Positions 63,488 to 64,000 of a stretch of 64,000 bases of DNA are shown here, piece after piece; positions within the stretch are counted from its first letter, which is position 1, and each line of letters starts with the position of its first letter. Source of the stretch: Burkholderia pseudomultivorans (GTDB lineage: Bacteria > Pseudomonadota > Gammaproteobacteria > Burkholderiales > Burkholderiaceae); the NCBI RefSeq assembly GCF_902499075.1, contig NZ_CABVPP010000028.1, positions 1 to 64,000 on the forward strand. The letters run 5' to 3'. The position numbers and the translations under genes are program-made. The notes under the pieces were generated by a model. That model worked only from the letters and a program-made list of their open reading frames with translations, searched no databases and was not told the DNA's origin.

Positions 63488-64000
63488 TCAGTACCCCTTC
63501 GGCTGGATCGCCGGCGCGCCGCCGCTGCGTGCGGACGCCCTGCCGCCGCGCACGAAGCGGCGTCCGTGCGGCCCGTACACGCCGTCCGGTTCCGGATACA
63601 GCGTCAGCAGCACGAAATACAGCATCCCGCCGACCACCAGCGACACCGGCACACTGAGATCGAGCCCGCCGGCGAGATTGCCGAGCGGCCCGACGAACTG
63701 GCCCGGCAGGTTCACGAACGACAACCCGACGAACGCGGCCGGCAGCCACGCGCCCATCGCGCGCAGGTTCCAGCCGTGCGCGAACCAGTAGTGTCCGCCG
63801 CGCAGCCCGCGATTGAACACCTGCAGGTCGTCGGCGAGATAGTGGCCGCGGCGCGTCACGTAGCCGATCACCATGATCGCCATCCACGGGCAGCTGAACG
63901 TGTCGATCAGCGTCGAGAACGTCGCGACGCTTTCGACGAGGTTGAACCAGAAGCGGCCGACGAAGATGAACGCGATCGCGATCGTGCCGATCAGCAGCGT
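63488..64000 (-). CDS. NCS1-family nucleobase/cation symporter (C-terminal part, partial)
   Basis: The frame enters from the right edge and ends with TAG at 63488. The visible 170 residues contain four or five membrane helices (FIFVGRFWFNLVESVATF, then DTFSCPWMAIMVIGYVTRRG, WLPAAFVGLSFVNLPG, VPVSLVVGGMLYFVLLTL) and match the end of nucleobase:cation symporter-1 permeases for cytosine, purines, allantoin or hydantoins. The C-terminal tail is Gly/Arg/Pro-rich. The N-terminus lies outside the window. Confidence 0.85.
   Translation of the reverse strand, partial: TLLIGTIAIAFIFVGRFWFNLVESVATFSTLIDTFSCPWMAIMVIGYVTRRGHYLADDLQVFNRGLRGGHYWFAHGWNLRAMGAWLPAAFVGLSFVNLPGQFVGPLGNLAGGLDLSVPVSLVVGGMLYFVLLTLYPEPDGVYGPHGRRFVRGGRASARSGGAPAIQPKGY

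Overview
This window is GC-rich, densely coding DNA that looks like a Burkholderia cepacia complex replicon, most likely chromosome 2. The strongest evidence is the order cepR - rsaM - cepI - BCAM1871-like gene at 41.7-44.6 kb, the quorum-sensing locus of that group, with a CTG-N10-CAG cep box in front of cepI. Burkholderia-type porins, a DUF4148 protein and a 180-kDa-class NAD-glutamate dehydrogenase agree with this. I saw no rRNA, tRNA, CRISPR array, IS element or phage genes.

Layout. 0-15.5 kb: end of a membrane protein (perhaps a urea transporter), class II aldolase, a tautomerase, an AT-richer patch with two overlapping small ORFs, the large glutamate dehydrogenase, then enzymes and small proteins (methyltransferase, VOC protein, ribbon-helix-helix protein with an unusually clear promoter, arylamine N-acetyltransferase, amidase, universal stress protein, a 36-residue membrane protein, PPC-domain protein, ADP-ribosylglycohydrolase). 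15.6-31.6 kb: a catabolic island. Fourteen tightly packed or overlapping minus-strand genes encode a three-component Rieske oxygenase (oxygenase, ferredoxin, distant FAD reductase), an extradiol-type VOC dioxygenase, alpha/beta hydrolase, cupin, two SDRs, a ThDP enzyme, an aspartate-dehydrogenase-like enzyme, an aldehyde dehydrogenase, an IclR regulator and an MFS importer. A porin diverges from the operon, and a second, closely similar IclR gene follows it. The porin and ferredoxin promoters each carry a GTTCC-N6-GGAAC operator just downstream of the -10 element, so porin and pathway probably form one regulon.

32-41.6 kb: AlkB-like dioxygenase, RutE-like nitroreductase, metallophosphoesterase, a ytcA-mdtNOP-type tripartite efflux operon, and an mgtC gene with a long structured leader. 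41.7-44.8 kb: the cep quorum-sensing locus, followed by a strong candidate small RNA between convergent genes. 44.8-56.6 kb: ketopantoate-reductase-like gene with an MFS transporter and a divergent LysR regulator, ribA, a CBS-domain protein, DUF4148 protein, rnk, a highly expressed major porin, a WXXGXW-repeat protein, an HxlR regulator with a 35-bp dyad facing a SnoaL-like gene, and a LuxR-type regulator. 57-64 kb: YtcJ-type amidohydrolase, isochorismatase-like hydrolase, an MHS-type MFS transporter with a divergent MdcR-like LysR regulator, a short VOC-gene relic, an SDR, and the C-terminal part of an NCS1 permease that runs off the end.

The best candidates for undescribed biology are the IclR-controlled Rieske island, whose gene combination suggests a nitrogen-containing aromatic substrate, and the candidate anti-Shine-Dalgarno small RNA at about 44,736-44,791. 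Family names are from reading the protein sequences, without database searches.
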